64,000 nucleotides of DNA, from assembly GCA_032388755.1 (NCBI GenBank), contig CP135593.1:1488001-1552000 (forward strand), read 5' to 3'. This document shows, piece after piece, positions 52,783 to 60,328 of this stretch (its first letter is position 1; every line of letters starts with the position of its first letter). The notes below the pieces were generated by a model. The model had not been told where the DNA came from. It did not search any database and was given only the letters and a program-made list of their open reading frames with translations. Source of the stretch: Neisseria sp. DTU_2020_1000833_1_SI_GRL_NUU_006 (lineage in GTDB: Bacteria; Pseudomonadota; Gammaproteobacteria; Burkholderiales; Neisseriaceae). The position numbers were made by a program, and so were the translations under genes.

Positions 52783-52809
52783 ATATTATGCTCAACTTGA
52801 GTATAATAT
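52783..52809. promoter_or_regulatory. 27-bp palindromic operator between nadA and the NadQ-type gene
   Basis: ATATTATGCTCAA-C-TTGAGTATAATAT, 13-bp arms with a single mismatch around one central base. The arms contain TATAAT on both strands, so the dyad overlaps the -10 boxes of both divergent transcripts. It is the natural binding site for the NadQ-type regulator encoded next to it. Confidence 0.8.
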
Positions 52810-52917
52810 GCAAGGTCGTCTGAAAACAGGTTTGAGATACCGCAAAACCGACCCACTTCGTTCCGACAAACCGCTTTGGTTTACAATAAAGCCTTTCCCA
52901 CCCGCAGAAAGCCGAAC

Positions 52918-53856
52918 ATGGACGCCTACCCCGAAGCCGAAGCCCCGCCGCAAAGCATCGTTGAGCTGGTTCCCGTATTGATTGCCGTTACCGACGGCGG
53001 CCTGCGGGTATTGACCGTCGCCCAAGGCACGCTCCTGCCCAACGGCCCGCTCTCCCCCCTGCGCAATTCATTGCAGGCGGGCGTGAAGCTGTGGGTCGCC
53101 AAGCAGACTTCGCAGCCTATGGGCTATGTGGAACAGCTTTACACCTTTGTCGATACCCACCGCCGCAACGAACACGGCATGCCCGTCTTGTACGTCAGCT
53201 ATTTGGGGCTGGTGCGCGAGGCAGCCGACAGCATCCTGCATCCCGACGCGAAATGGCAGGACTGCTACGACTATTTCCCGTGGGAAGACTTGCGCGCAGA
53301 CAGCGGGCAGCGCGACGCCATCGTCAGCCGCCTGCGCATTTGGGCAAATTCGGCGGACACGGAGGAAGTCCGCCAAAAGCGGCTCAAACGCATTCATTTG
53401 TGTTGGGGGGTCGAACCGGAAAACTGGTCGGAAGAATACGTTTTGCAACGCTATGAAATGCTGTATGAAAGCGGCCTGATAGCGGAGGCCGCCGAGCCGC
53501 AGGCAAACTTCGACTTCGCGCTCACGGGGCAGCCCATGCGCCACGACCACCGCCGCGTGTTGGCGACCGCCCTGTCCCGCCTGCGTGCCAAAATCAAATA
53601 CCGCCCCGTGATTTTCGAACTGATGCCGCCCGAATTCACGCTGCTGCAACTGCAAAACAGCGTCGAAGCCATCAGCGGCAGATTGCTGCACAAGCAAAAC
53701 TTCCGCCGCCAGATTCAGCAGCAAAACCTCATCGAGCCGTCGGATACCGGCGTATCGGGCAGTAAAGGCCGCCCCGCGCAGCTTTACCGCTTCCGCGACG
53801 ACGTCCTGCCCGACAGGCTGATTTCGGACATCGGACTGCCGCTGGGCAGCCGTTAG
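52918..53856 (+). CDS. nadQ: NadQ-type transcriptional regulator of NAD synthesis
   Basis: 312 residues from ATG 52918 (MDAYPEAEAPP...). The N-terminal 190 residues have a Nudix-like appearance (VPVLIAVTDGGLRVLTV...YVEQLYTFVDTHRR) without a full catalytic Nudix box; the C-terminal part has a winged-helix segment (VLATALSRLRAKIKYRPVIFELMPPEFTLLQLQNSVEAISGR...RQIQQQNLIEPS). Size, domain order and the nadA/nadC context fit the NadQ group (COG4111, as I recall), which represses NAD genes. It lies with nadC on the opposite strand to nadA-nadB. Confidence 0.82.
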   Translation: MDAYPEAEAPPQSIVELVPVLIAVTDGGLRVLTVAQGTLLPNGPLSPLRNSLQAGVKLWVAKQTSQPMGYVEQLYTFVDTHRRNEHGMPVLYVSYLGLVREAADSILHPDAKWQDCYDYFPWEDLRADSGQRDAIVSRLRIWANSADTEEVRQKRLKRIHLCWGVEPENWSEEYVLQRYEMLYESGLIAEAAEPQANFDFALTGQPMRHDHRRVLATALSRLRAKIKYRPVIFELMPPEFTLLQLQNSVEAISGRLLHKQNFRRQIQQQNLIEPSDTGVSGSKGRPAQLYRFRDDVLPDRLISDIGLPLGSR

Positions 53857-53873
53857 CCCGTTTTCAGACGACC

Positions 53874-54029
53874 TATAGTGGATTAACAAAAATCAGGACA
53901 AGGCGACGAAGCCGCAGACAGTACAGATAGTACGGAACCGATTCACTTGGTGCTTCAGCACCTTAGAGAATCGTTCTCTTTGAGCTAAGGCAAGGCAACG
54001 CCGTACTGGTTTAAAGTTAATCCACTATA
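53874..54029. mobile_element. Correia element, full length, between nadQ and nadC
   Basis: TATAGTGGATTAACAAAAATCAG to AAAGTTAATCCACTATA. It contains the long-form segment (CACTTGGTGCTTCAGCACC) and is inverted relative to the element between nadA and nadB. Confidence 0.95.
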
Positions 54030-54085
54030 AAATGAAGTTTTGCCCCATCGGTGCAACATCCATCTTTTTCAACAAAGGAAACCCC

Positions 54086-54967
54086 ATGTCGTCTGAAAAC
54101 ACCCTCTTCCCCCTGCCCGACACCCTGTTGCGCCCCATGGTGGAACAAGCCTTGAGCGAAGATTTGGGTAGGCGTAGCGACATTACGTCCGCCGCCGTTA
54201 TCGCCCCCGATAAAACCGCCAAACTCTTCCTCGTCAGCCGCGAAGACGGCGTTATCGCCGGCATGGACTTGGCACGCCTCGCCTTTCAGACGATGGATCC
54301 GTCCGTCCGCTTCCAAGCCGAAAACCGAGACGGACAAGCCGTCCGCGCAGGTCAGACGCTGGCCGCCGTCGAAGGCAACGCCCGCGCACTGCTCGCCGCC
54401 GAACGCACCGCGCTCAACTACCTCACGCACTTGAGTGGCATCGCCACCGCCACCGCGCGTGCCGTCGCCGAAGTCGCCGAATACGGTACAGACATCGTGT
54501 GCAGCCGCAAAACCATCCCCCTGCTGCGCGTCCTGCAAAAATACGCCGTCAGGGCAGGCGGCGGCGTGAACCACCGCATGGGTTTGGACGACGCCGTGCT
54601 CATCAAAGACAACCACCTCGCCTATTGCGGCAGCATCGCCCAAGCCGTGCGGCAGGCAAAACAGGCGGTCGGACCGTTGACCTGCGTGGAAGTCGAAGTG
54701 GACACATTGGCACAACTGGACGAAGCCATCGCGGCTGGCGCGGAACGGATTTTGCTGGACAACATGGACGACGAAACCTTGAAAGAAGCGGCAAACCGCT
54801 GCCACACGCAAACCGCCCACCCCCACACCGTCTATTGCGAAGCATCGGGCGGCATCGGCTTCGACCGCCTGAAGCGCGTGGCGCAAACCGGCGTGGACGG
54901 CATCGCCCTCGGCTATCTGACCCACAGCAGCCGCTCGTTGGACATAGGTTTGGATTTCGTGGCGTAA
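54086..54967 (+). CDS. nadC: Nicotinate-nucleotide pyrophosphorylase (quinolinate phosphoribosyltransferase)
   Basis: 293 residues from ATG 54086, preceded by AAAGGAAACC. The start codon lies in an uptake sequence: ATGTCGTCTGAAAAC writes M-S-S-E-N. Active-site blocks: EDLGRRSDITS near the N-terminus, AERTALNYLTHLSGIAT, CSRKTIPLLRVLQKYAV, RAGGGVNHRMGLDDAVLIKDNH, EVEVDTLAQ and LLDNMDDETL. It completes the pathway from NadA's quinolinate to nicotinate mononucleotide. Separated from nadQ by a Correia element. Confidence 0.98.
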   Translation: MSSENTLFPLPDTLLRPMVEQALSEDLGRRSDITSAAVIAPDKTAKLFLVSREDGVIAGMDLARLAFQTMDPSVRFQAENRDGQAVRAGQTLAAVEGNARALLAAERTALNYLTHLSGIATATARAVAEVAEYGTDIVCSRKTIPLLRVLQKYAVRAGGGVNHRMGLDDAVLIKDNHLAYCGSIAQAVRQAKQAVGPLTCVEVEVDTLAQLDEAIAAGAERILLDNMDDETLKEAANRCHTQTAHPHTVYCEASGGIGFDRLKRVAQTGVDGIALGYLTHSSRSLDIGLDFVA

Positions 54968-55409
54968 ATTTTGCCGAAGACAGCGGCGCAGAAAGAAAAC
55001 CATTCAAAAACGCCCGTTTCGTCATTCACGCACAGGCGGGGTAAAGATGACGAAACGGGCGTTTTCTGGAGTGGATTAAAATTGCAATGATAAGGCGTTG
55101 CCAACGTCCTTATGGACTATATTATTTTTGACACGCAACTTACCGGTTGTCGTCATTCCCGCCCCCGCCTGCGCGAGGACAGGCTACGGCGGAAATCCAT
55201 TTTTGAAATTCAGAAACTGTTTTTTAAATCAAGGTTTTACAAGTTTTACAATGGATTCCCGCCGTAGCCTGTCCTCGCGCAGGCGGGGGCGGGAATGACG
55301 GAAAAAGTATTAAAAACTGGGAAGATAGGAGATATATGTGATACGGCAAACAGGGTTACAGTTGCACAAAGGTCGTCTGAAAACCCCTTCACCTGATTTT
55401 CAGACGACC
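54968..55409. other. Gene-free convergent region between nadC and mtgA
   Basis: 442 bp, with a possible degenerate Correia fragment at 55068-55110 (GTGGATTAAAATTGCAATGATAAGGCGTTGCC), a dRS3-type repeat at 55155-55296 and an uptake-sequence pair at 55367-55410. Confidence 0.7.
55155..55296. repeat. Expanded dRS3/NIME repeat
   Basis: ATTCCC at 55155 and GGGAAT at 55291-55296. The end palindromes are expanded to about 35 bp (GCCCCCGCCTGCGCGAGGAC...GCCGTAGCCTGTCCTCGC). Core segment TTCAGAAACTG as at 36868. Confidence 0.85.
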
Positions 55410-55410
55410 T
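55367..55410 (-). terminator. Uptake-sequence terminator after mtgA
   Basis: CAAAGGTCGTCTGAAAACCCC and GATTTTCAGACGACCT; it touches the mtgA stop codon (TGAGGTCG). Confidence 0.8.
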
Positions 55411-56111
55411 CAATCCATATCGCTTTCAGGCAGCTCCGCCGAACCCATGCGGCGCAGGATGATATTGGTCTTGTTGCGCAGGCGTTTGCTTTTTGGATTG
55501 TCGGCGTAAAACAGCGGCGCAGGGACGCGGGCGGCGAGTTTGGCGGCCTGCTGTTTGGTCAGGTTGGCGGCGGGTCTTTTATAAAAATACTGGGACGCGG
55601 CTTCTGCGCCGAATACGCCGTAGTGCCATTCGATGGCGTTCAGATACAGCTCGAAAATGCGGTCTTTGTCGGTAACGGCTTCCATCATCGCGGTAATCGC
55701 GGCTTCTTCGCCTTTGCGGATATAGCTGCGGCTTTCGTTCAGAAACAGGTTTTTGGCAAGCTGTTGGCTGATGGTCGAGCCGCCTGCTTTGACTTCGCCG
55801 CTTTGTTTGTTGCGTTTGATGGCGTATTGGATGCCGCCCCAGTCGAAGCCGCCGTGTTCGGCGAATTTGGCGTCTTCGGAGGCAATCAGGGCTTTTTTCA
55901 GGTTGACCGAAATGCGGTCGTAAGGTACCCAGCGGTAATCGAGTGCGACATCTTTGCCTTCGCTTTGAAACTGCCGCATCCGCATCGCCATGAAGGCGGT
56001 TTTGTTCGGCGCGACGGCGCGGTAAGTGATGATGTTGCCGTACACGTAAGCGTTGAAAAAGATAAATGCGCCCAAAGGCAGGGCAATCAGCCATTTGATG
56101 ATGCGGAACAT
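55410..56111 (-). CDS. mtgA: Monofunctional biosynthetic peptidoglycan transglycosylase
   Basis: 233 residues. N-terminal membrane anchor (IIKWLIALPLGAFIFFNAYVYG, about 3-25), then a glycosyltransferase-51 domain: EDAKFAEHGGFDWGGI (catalytic Glu), KAGGSTISQQLAKNLFL, KDRIFELYLNAIEWHYGVFGAEAA. It polymerises glycan strands from lipid II in the periplasm. Its ATG follows the aroE stop with one base between (TAA-A-ATG), suggesting translational coupling. Confidence 0.97.
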   Translation of the reverse strand: MFRIIKWLIALPLGAFIFFNAYVYGNIITYRAVAPNKTAFMAMRMRQFQSEGKDVALDYRWVPYDRISVNLKKALIASEDAKFAEHGGFDWGGIQYAIKRNKQSGEVKAGGSTISQQLAKNLFLNESRSYIRKGEEAAITAMMEAVTDKDRIFELYLNAIEWHYGVFGAEAASQYFYKRPAANLTKQQAAKLAARVPAPLFYADNPKSKRLRNKTNIILRRMGSAELPESDMD

Positions 56112-56112
56112 T

Positions 56113-56922
56113 TTATAACTCTCTCATATATTGGACGACGGGCAGGACATCGGGTGCGAAACCGCGCCAAAGCCGGTAGGAAGCTGCCGCCTGTCCGACC
56201 AGCATGCCCAATCCGTCGGCGGTTTGTTTTGAGCCTGATTGGCGGGCAAACGCTAAAAACGGCTCTGCCGCTTCGCCGTAAACCATATCGTAAGCCAAGG
56301 TGCAATGTTCAAAGACTTTGGGCGATACGGCGGGAAGCTGGCCGCTTAAGCCGCCGGATGTGCCGTTGATGATGATGTCGAAGCCGCCTTCCAGTTCATC
56401 TAAAGGTATGGCTTCAATATCGAAATGCGCCGCCATTTCCGCCGCTTTGGCATGGGTTCGGTTGGCGATAACGATGAGCGCGGGGCGGTATTCCTTCAAC
56501 ACGGGAATCACGCCGCGCACCGCGCCGCCCGCGCCGAGCAGCAAGACGGTTTTGCCCGACAATTCCACGCCCAGCCTCTTTGAAATATCGTCCGTCAGTC
56601 CGAGCCCGTCGGTATTGTCGCCGCGTATTTTACCGTTTTCCAGCAAAATCAGCGTATTGACCGCACCCGCCGCCAACGCGCGTTCGGAATGTTCGTCCGA
56701 CAAGGCAAACGCTTCCTGCTTGAACGGTACGGTAACATTCGCCCCGCGCCCGCCGTCGGCAAAAAACGCTTCGACCGCCTGCGCGAAACCGCCGATGTCG
56801 GCGCAAATGCGTTCATATTCGATTTCAACGCCTTCCTGCAAGGCAAACTGCCGATGGATTTGCGGCGATTTGCTGTGTGCGACGGGGTTGCCGAAAACGG
56901 CATAACGGGGAGCAGTGTTCAT
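56113..56922 (-). CDS. aroE: Shikimate dehydrogenase
   Basis: 269 residues. It reduces 3-dehydroshikimate with NADPH. Substrate motif GNPVAHSKSPQIHRQFA, catalytic Lys in VTVPFKQEAF, NADP fold GAGGAVRGVIPVL with the basic NRTH following. A C-terminal GMLVGQAAASYRLWRGFAP block closes the family pattern. First gene of the aroE-mtgA pair. Confidence 0.97.
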   Translation of the reverse strand: MNTAPRYAVFGNPVAHSKSPQIHRQFALQEGVEIEYERICADIGGFAQAVEAFFADGGRGANVTVPFKQEAFALSDEHSERALAAGAVNTLILLENGKIRGDNTDGLGLTDDISKRLGVELSGKTVLLLGAGGAVRGVIPVLKEYRPALIVIANRTHAKAAEMAAHFDIEAIPLDELEGGFDIIINGTSGGLSGQLPAVSPKVFEHCTLAYDMVYGEAAEPFLAFARQSGSKQTADGLGMLVGQAAASYRLWRGFAPDVLPVVQYMREL

Positions 56923-57032
56923 AAAAATCCTATCCGGCAGGACAAATGCAAAGACCGCCCATTATAACCGCCTTTGCCGCCTCACAGCGCTGTTTTCCAA
57001 TAAATCCAAATACGCATCGGATTGTTGACAAT

Positions 57033-57097
57033 CAGGTCGTCTGAAACTATATTCCGCAAGTCAGAAATTTAACGGATTTGCGGTTTCAGACGACCTT
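57033..57097. repeat. Spaced inverted uptake-sequence pair upstream of glnA
   Basis: CAGGTCGTCTGAAAC faces GGTTTCAGACGACCTTC across about 35 bp, 70 bp before glnA. Confidence 0.65.
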
Positions 57098-57166
57098 CGG
57101 CGTGATAAAATGCAGCAGATTTTCCGCGAGATTCCGTATCCGTTACTTCCCATTTAGGAGCCGAAA

Positions 57167-58585
57167 ATGTCTATCAAAGACGCAGTAAAACTGATTGAAG
57201 AAAGCGAAGCCCGCTTCGTAGATTTGCGCTTTACCGATACCAAAGGCAAGCAGCACCACTTCACCGTCCCCGCCCGCATCGTCCTCGACGACCCCGAAGA
57301 GTGGTTTGAAAACGGTCAGGCGTTTGACGGCTCGTCCATCGGCGGCTGGAAAGGCATTCAGGCATCCGACATGCAGTTGCGTCCCGACCCCGCGACTGCC
57401 TTCATCGACCCCTTCTACGACGACACTACCGTCGTCCTTACCTGCGACGTCATCGACCCCGCCGACGGTCAAGGCTACGACCGCGACCCGCGTTCCATCG
57501 CCCGCCGCGCCGAAGCCTACCTCAAATCCTCCGGCATCGGCGACACCGCCTACTTCGGCCCCGAACCCGAATTCTTCGTCTTCGACGGCGTAGAGTTTGA
57601 AACCGATATGCACAAAACCCGTTACGAAATCACGTCCGAAAGCGGCGCATGGGCAAGCGGGCTGCACATGGACGGTCAAAACACCGGCCACCGTCCCGCC
57701 GTCAAAGGCGGCTACGCCCCCGTCGCCCCGATTGATGCCGGACAAGACCTGCGCTCTGCCATGGTGAACATTTTGGAAGAACTCGGCATCGAAGTCGAAG
57801 TCCACCACGCCGAAGTCGGCACCGGCAGCCAAATGGAAATCGGCACGCGCTTCGCCACATTGGTCAAACGCGCCGACCAAACCCAAGACATGAAATACGT
57901 CATCCAAAACGTTGCCCACAACTTCGGCAAAACCGCCACCTTCATGCCTAAACCCATCATGGGCGACAACGGCAGCGGCATGCACGTCCACCAATCCATC
58001 TGGAAAGACGGTCAAAACCTGTTCGCAGGCGACGGCTATGCCGGCTTGAGCGACACCGCCCTCTACTACATCGGCGGCATCATCAAACACGCCAAAGCCC
58101 TGAACGCGATTACCAATCCGTCCACCAACTCCTACAAACGCCTTGTGCCGCACTTCGAAGCGCCGACCAAACTCGCCTACTCTGCCAAAAACCGTTCCGC
58201 GTCCATCCGCATTCCGTCCGTGAACAGCAGCAAGGCACGCCGCATCGAAGCGCGTTTCCCCGACCCGACCGCCAACCCATACTTGGCGTTCGCCGCCCTG
58301 CTGATGGCGGGTTTGGACGGCATTCAAAACAAAATCCACCCGGGCGACCCAGCCGATAAAAACCTCTACGACCTGCCGCCGGAAGAAGACGCACTCGTCC
58401 CAACCGTCTGCGCCTCTTTGGAAGAAGCCCTCGCCGCCCTCAAAGCCGACCACGAATTCCTGCTGCGCGGCGGCGTGTTCAGTAAAGACTGGATCGACAG
58501 CTACATCGCCTTCAAAGAAGAAGACGTACGCCGCATCCGCATGGCGCCGCATCCGTTGGAATTTGAAATGTATTACAGCCTGTAA
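57167..58585 (+). CDS. glnA: Glutamine synthetase type I
   Basis: 472 residues, RBS AGGAG seven bases upstream. It condenses ammonia and glutamate. Metal/substrate motifs: FDGSSIGGWKGI, EPEFFVFD, HHAEVGTGSQMEIGTRF, NGSGMHVHQSIWKDG and FEAPTKLAYSAKNRSASIRIP. The adenylylation Tyr is in KNLYDLPPEE (about 401), implying GlnE control. No ntr genes nearby. Confidence 0.99.
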   Translation: MSIKDAVKLIEESEARFVDLRFTDTKGKQHHFTVPARIVLDDPEEWFENGQAFDGSSIGGWKGIQASDMQLRPDPATAFIDPFYDDTTVVLTCDVIDPADGQGYDRDPRSIARRAEAYLKSSGIGDTAYFGPEPEFFVFDGVEFETDMHKTRYEITSESGAWASGLHMDGQNTGHRPAVKGGYAPVAPIDAGQDLRSAMVNILEELGIEVEVHHAEVGTGSQMEIGTRFATLVKRADQTQDMKYVIQNVAHNFGKTATFMPKPIMGDNGSGMHVHQSIWKDGQNLFAGDGYAGLSDTALYYIGGIIKHAKALNAITNPSTNSYKRLVPHFEAPTKLAYSAKNRSASIRIPSVNSSKARRIEARFPDPTANPYLAFAALLMAGLDGIQNKIHPGDPADKNLYDLPPEEDALVPTVCASLEEALAALKADHEFLLRGGVFSKDWIDSYIAFKEEDVRRIRMAPHPLEFEMYYSL

Positions 58586-58609
58586 TCCGCATTTCCTGTC
58601 GGGCTAAAC

Positions 58610-58660
58610 GAAAGGTCGTCTGAAAACCTTGTTTCTAGGTTTTCAGACGACCTTTTTTTG
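58610..58660 (+). terminator. Uptake-sequence terminator after glnA
   Basis: GAAAGGTCGTCTGAAAACC and GGTTTTCAGACGACCTTTTTTT with a T-tract. Confidence 0.85.
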
Positions 58661-58737
58661 TTTATTGGAAATACGGCCTGCCTGCCAAAGCAAAAAGTAG
58701 TAAAATAACAGCAATCAAACGACACAAACCCTGCCAA

Positions 58738-58844
58738 TATAGTGGATTAAATTTAAATCAGGACAAGGCGACGAAGCCGCAGACAGTACAAATAGTACGG
58801 CAAGGCGAGGCAACGCCGTACTGGTTTAAAGTTAATCCACTATA
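58738..58844. mobile_element. Correia element (107-bp form)
   Basis: TATAGTGGATTAAATTTAAA to TAAAGTTAATCCACTATA, 103 bp before the dehydrogenase gene. Confidence 0.95.
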
Positions 58845-58946
58845 ATAAAAACTGTCGTCATTCAAACGCACACCTACCCTTCCCCGAAAAGCCGTCCTAC
58901 CTTTCAGACGACCTTTCTTTCCAACCTCAAAACAAGGAGCGTTACA

Positions 58947-60011
58947 ATGAAAGCAGCACGTTTTTACGATAAAGGCGACATCCGCATCGAAGACATCCCC
59001 GAACCGACCGTCGCCCCCGGCACCGTCGGTATCAACGTCGCCTGGTGCGGCATCTGCGGTACCGACCTGCACGAATTTATGGAAGGTCCGATTTTCATCC
59101 CGCCCTGCGGCCATCCGCACCCGATTTCCGGCGAGTCCGCGCCCGTAACGATGGGACACGAATTCTCCGGCGTGGTTTATGCCGTCGGCGAAGGCGTGGA
59201 CGACCTCAAAGTCGGACAACACGTCGTAGTCGAACCCTACATCATCCGCGATGACGTACCGACCGGCGAAGGCAGCAACTACCACCTCTCCAAAGACATG
59301 AACTTCATCGGTTTGGGCGGCTGCGGTGGCGGTCTTGCCGAAAAAATTGCCGTCAAACGCCGCTGGGTGCATCCGATTTCCGACAAAATCCCGTTAGACC
59401 AAGCCGCTTTGATTGAGCCTCTGTCCGTCGGTCATCACGCTTATGTCCGCAGCGGAGCAAAAGCAGGCGATGTCGCATTGGTCGGCGGCGCTGGCCCGAT
59501 CGGTTTGCTGCTTGCCGCCGTGTTAAAAGCCAAAGGCATCAAAGTCATCATCACCGAATTGAGTAAAGCGCGTAAAGACAAAGCCCGCGAATCCGGCGTT
59601 GCCGACTACATCCTCGACCCGTCCGAAGTCGACGTCGTCGAAGAAGTGAAAAAACTGACCAACGGCGAAGGCGTGGACGTCGCATTCGAATGTACCAGCG
59701 TCAATAAAGTGCTGGACACCATGGTCGAAGCCTGCCGCCCAACCGCGAAAGTCGTCATCGTATCCATTTGGAGCCATCCTGCCACCATCAACGTCCACAG
59801 CGTTGTGATGAAAGAGCTGGACGTACGCGGCACCATCGCCTACTGCAACGACCATGCCGAAACCATCAAACTGGTGGAAGAAGGCAAAATCAACCTCGAA
59901 CCTTTCATCACCCAGCGTATCAAGCTAGACGAGCTGATTTCCGAAGGCTTCGAGCGTCTGATTCACAACAACGAATCCGCCGTCAAAATCATCGTCAATC
60001 CTAACCTGTAA
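58947..60011 (+). CDS. bdh: Zinc-dependent 2,3-butanediol dehydrogenase-type enzyme
   Basis: 354 residues, MDR family. Catalytic ligands: WCGICGTDLHEF (Cys), PVTMGHEFSG (His-Glu). The four structural-zinc Cys of classical ADHs are replaced by IRDDVPTGEGSNYHLSKD, as in (R,R)-butanediol dehydrogenases. Cofactor motif GGAGPIGLLLAAV and an ELSK acidic residue suggest NAD. It would interconvert acetoin and butanediol. A related sorbitol-type dehydrogenase is an alternative. No Zur-like box is visible upstream, unlike the other two alcohol dehydrogenases. Confidence 0.9.
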   Translation: MKAARFYDKGDIRIEDIPEPTVAPGTVGINVAWCGICGTDLHEFMEGPIFIPPCGHPHPISGESAPVTMGHEFSGVVYAVGEGVDDLKVGQHVVVEPYIIRDDVPTGEGSNYHLSKDMNFIGLGGCGGGLAEKIAVKRRWVHPISDKIPLDQAALIEPLSVGHHAYVRSGAKAGDVALVGGAGPIGLLLAAVLKAKGIKVIITELSKARKDKARESGVADYILDPSEVDVVEEVKKLTNGEGVDVAFECTSVNKVLDTMVEACRPTAKVVIVSIWSHPATINVHSVVMKELDVRGTIAYCNDHAETIKLVEEGKINLEPFITQRIKLDELISEGFERLIHNNESAVKIIVNPNL

Positions 60012-60073
60012 ACGACTGACGGACTGATATAGCTAAATAACTTTTTTCGATACGCAACTTATCGGTTATCGTC

Positions 60074-60215
60074 ATTCCCGTCCCCGCCTACGCGAGGACA
60101 GGCTACGGCGCGAATCCATTTTTGAAATTCAGAAACTGTTTTCCAAATTAAGGTTTCTCAAATTTTACGATGGATTCCCACCGTAGCCTGTCCTCGCGTA
60201 GGCGGGGGTGGGAAT
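60074..60215. repeat. Expanded dRS3/NIME repeat
   Basis: ATTCCCGTCCCCGCCTACGCG...to...CGCGTAGGCGGGGGTGGGAAT (ends 60074 and 60215), core TTCAGAAACTG. Nearly identical in layout to the copy at 55155-55296, both carrying GAGGACAGGCTACGGCG between end palindrome and core. Confidence 0.85.
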
Positions 60216-60269
60216 GACGGAATTTGATGATATACCGTATTAAAGTTAAGTATGCTTGCTATAGAAACA

Positions 60270-60317
60270 CAAAGGTCGTCTGAAAACCTCAAATCGGGTT
60301 TTTCAGACGACCTTTTC
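60270..60317. terminator. Bidirectional uptake-sequence terminator
   Basis: CAAAGGTCGTCTGAAAACC and GGGTTTTTCAGACGACCTTTT between bdh and the receptor gene. Confidence 0.8.
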
Positions 60318-60328
60318 TTTTGCCTACT

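Larger units (their letters stand above)
58586..58946. other. glnA to butanediol-dehydrogenase intergenic region
   Basis: 361 bp with the glnA terminator, a 107-bp Correia element and a single TTTCAGACGACC at 58901. The Correia end can supply a -10/-35 to the downstream gene. Confidence 0.65.
60012..60328. other. Gene-free convergent region between bdh and the TonB-dependent receptor
   Basis: 317 bp with an expanded dRS3/NIME repeat (60074-60215) and an uptake-sequence terminator (60270-60317). Confidence 0.8.

Noticed and set aside
55068..55110. Possible degenerate Correia element (GTGGATTAAAATTGC...AAGGCGTTGCC)
   Set aside because: Only one half is recognisable and the inverse end is missing, so I did not list it as an element.
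57143..58552. Long minus-strand frame (469 residues) opposite glnA
   Set aside because: It lies antisense to an intact, full-length glutamine synthetase and its low-complexity Val/Gly/Phe-rich content mirrors GC-rich codon usage of the real gene.
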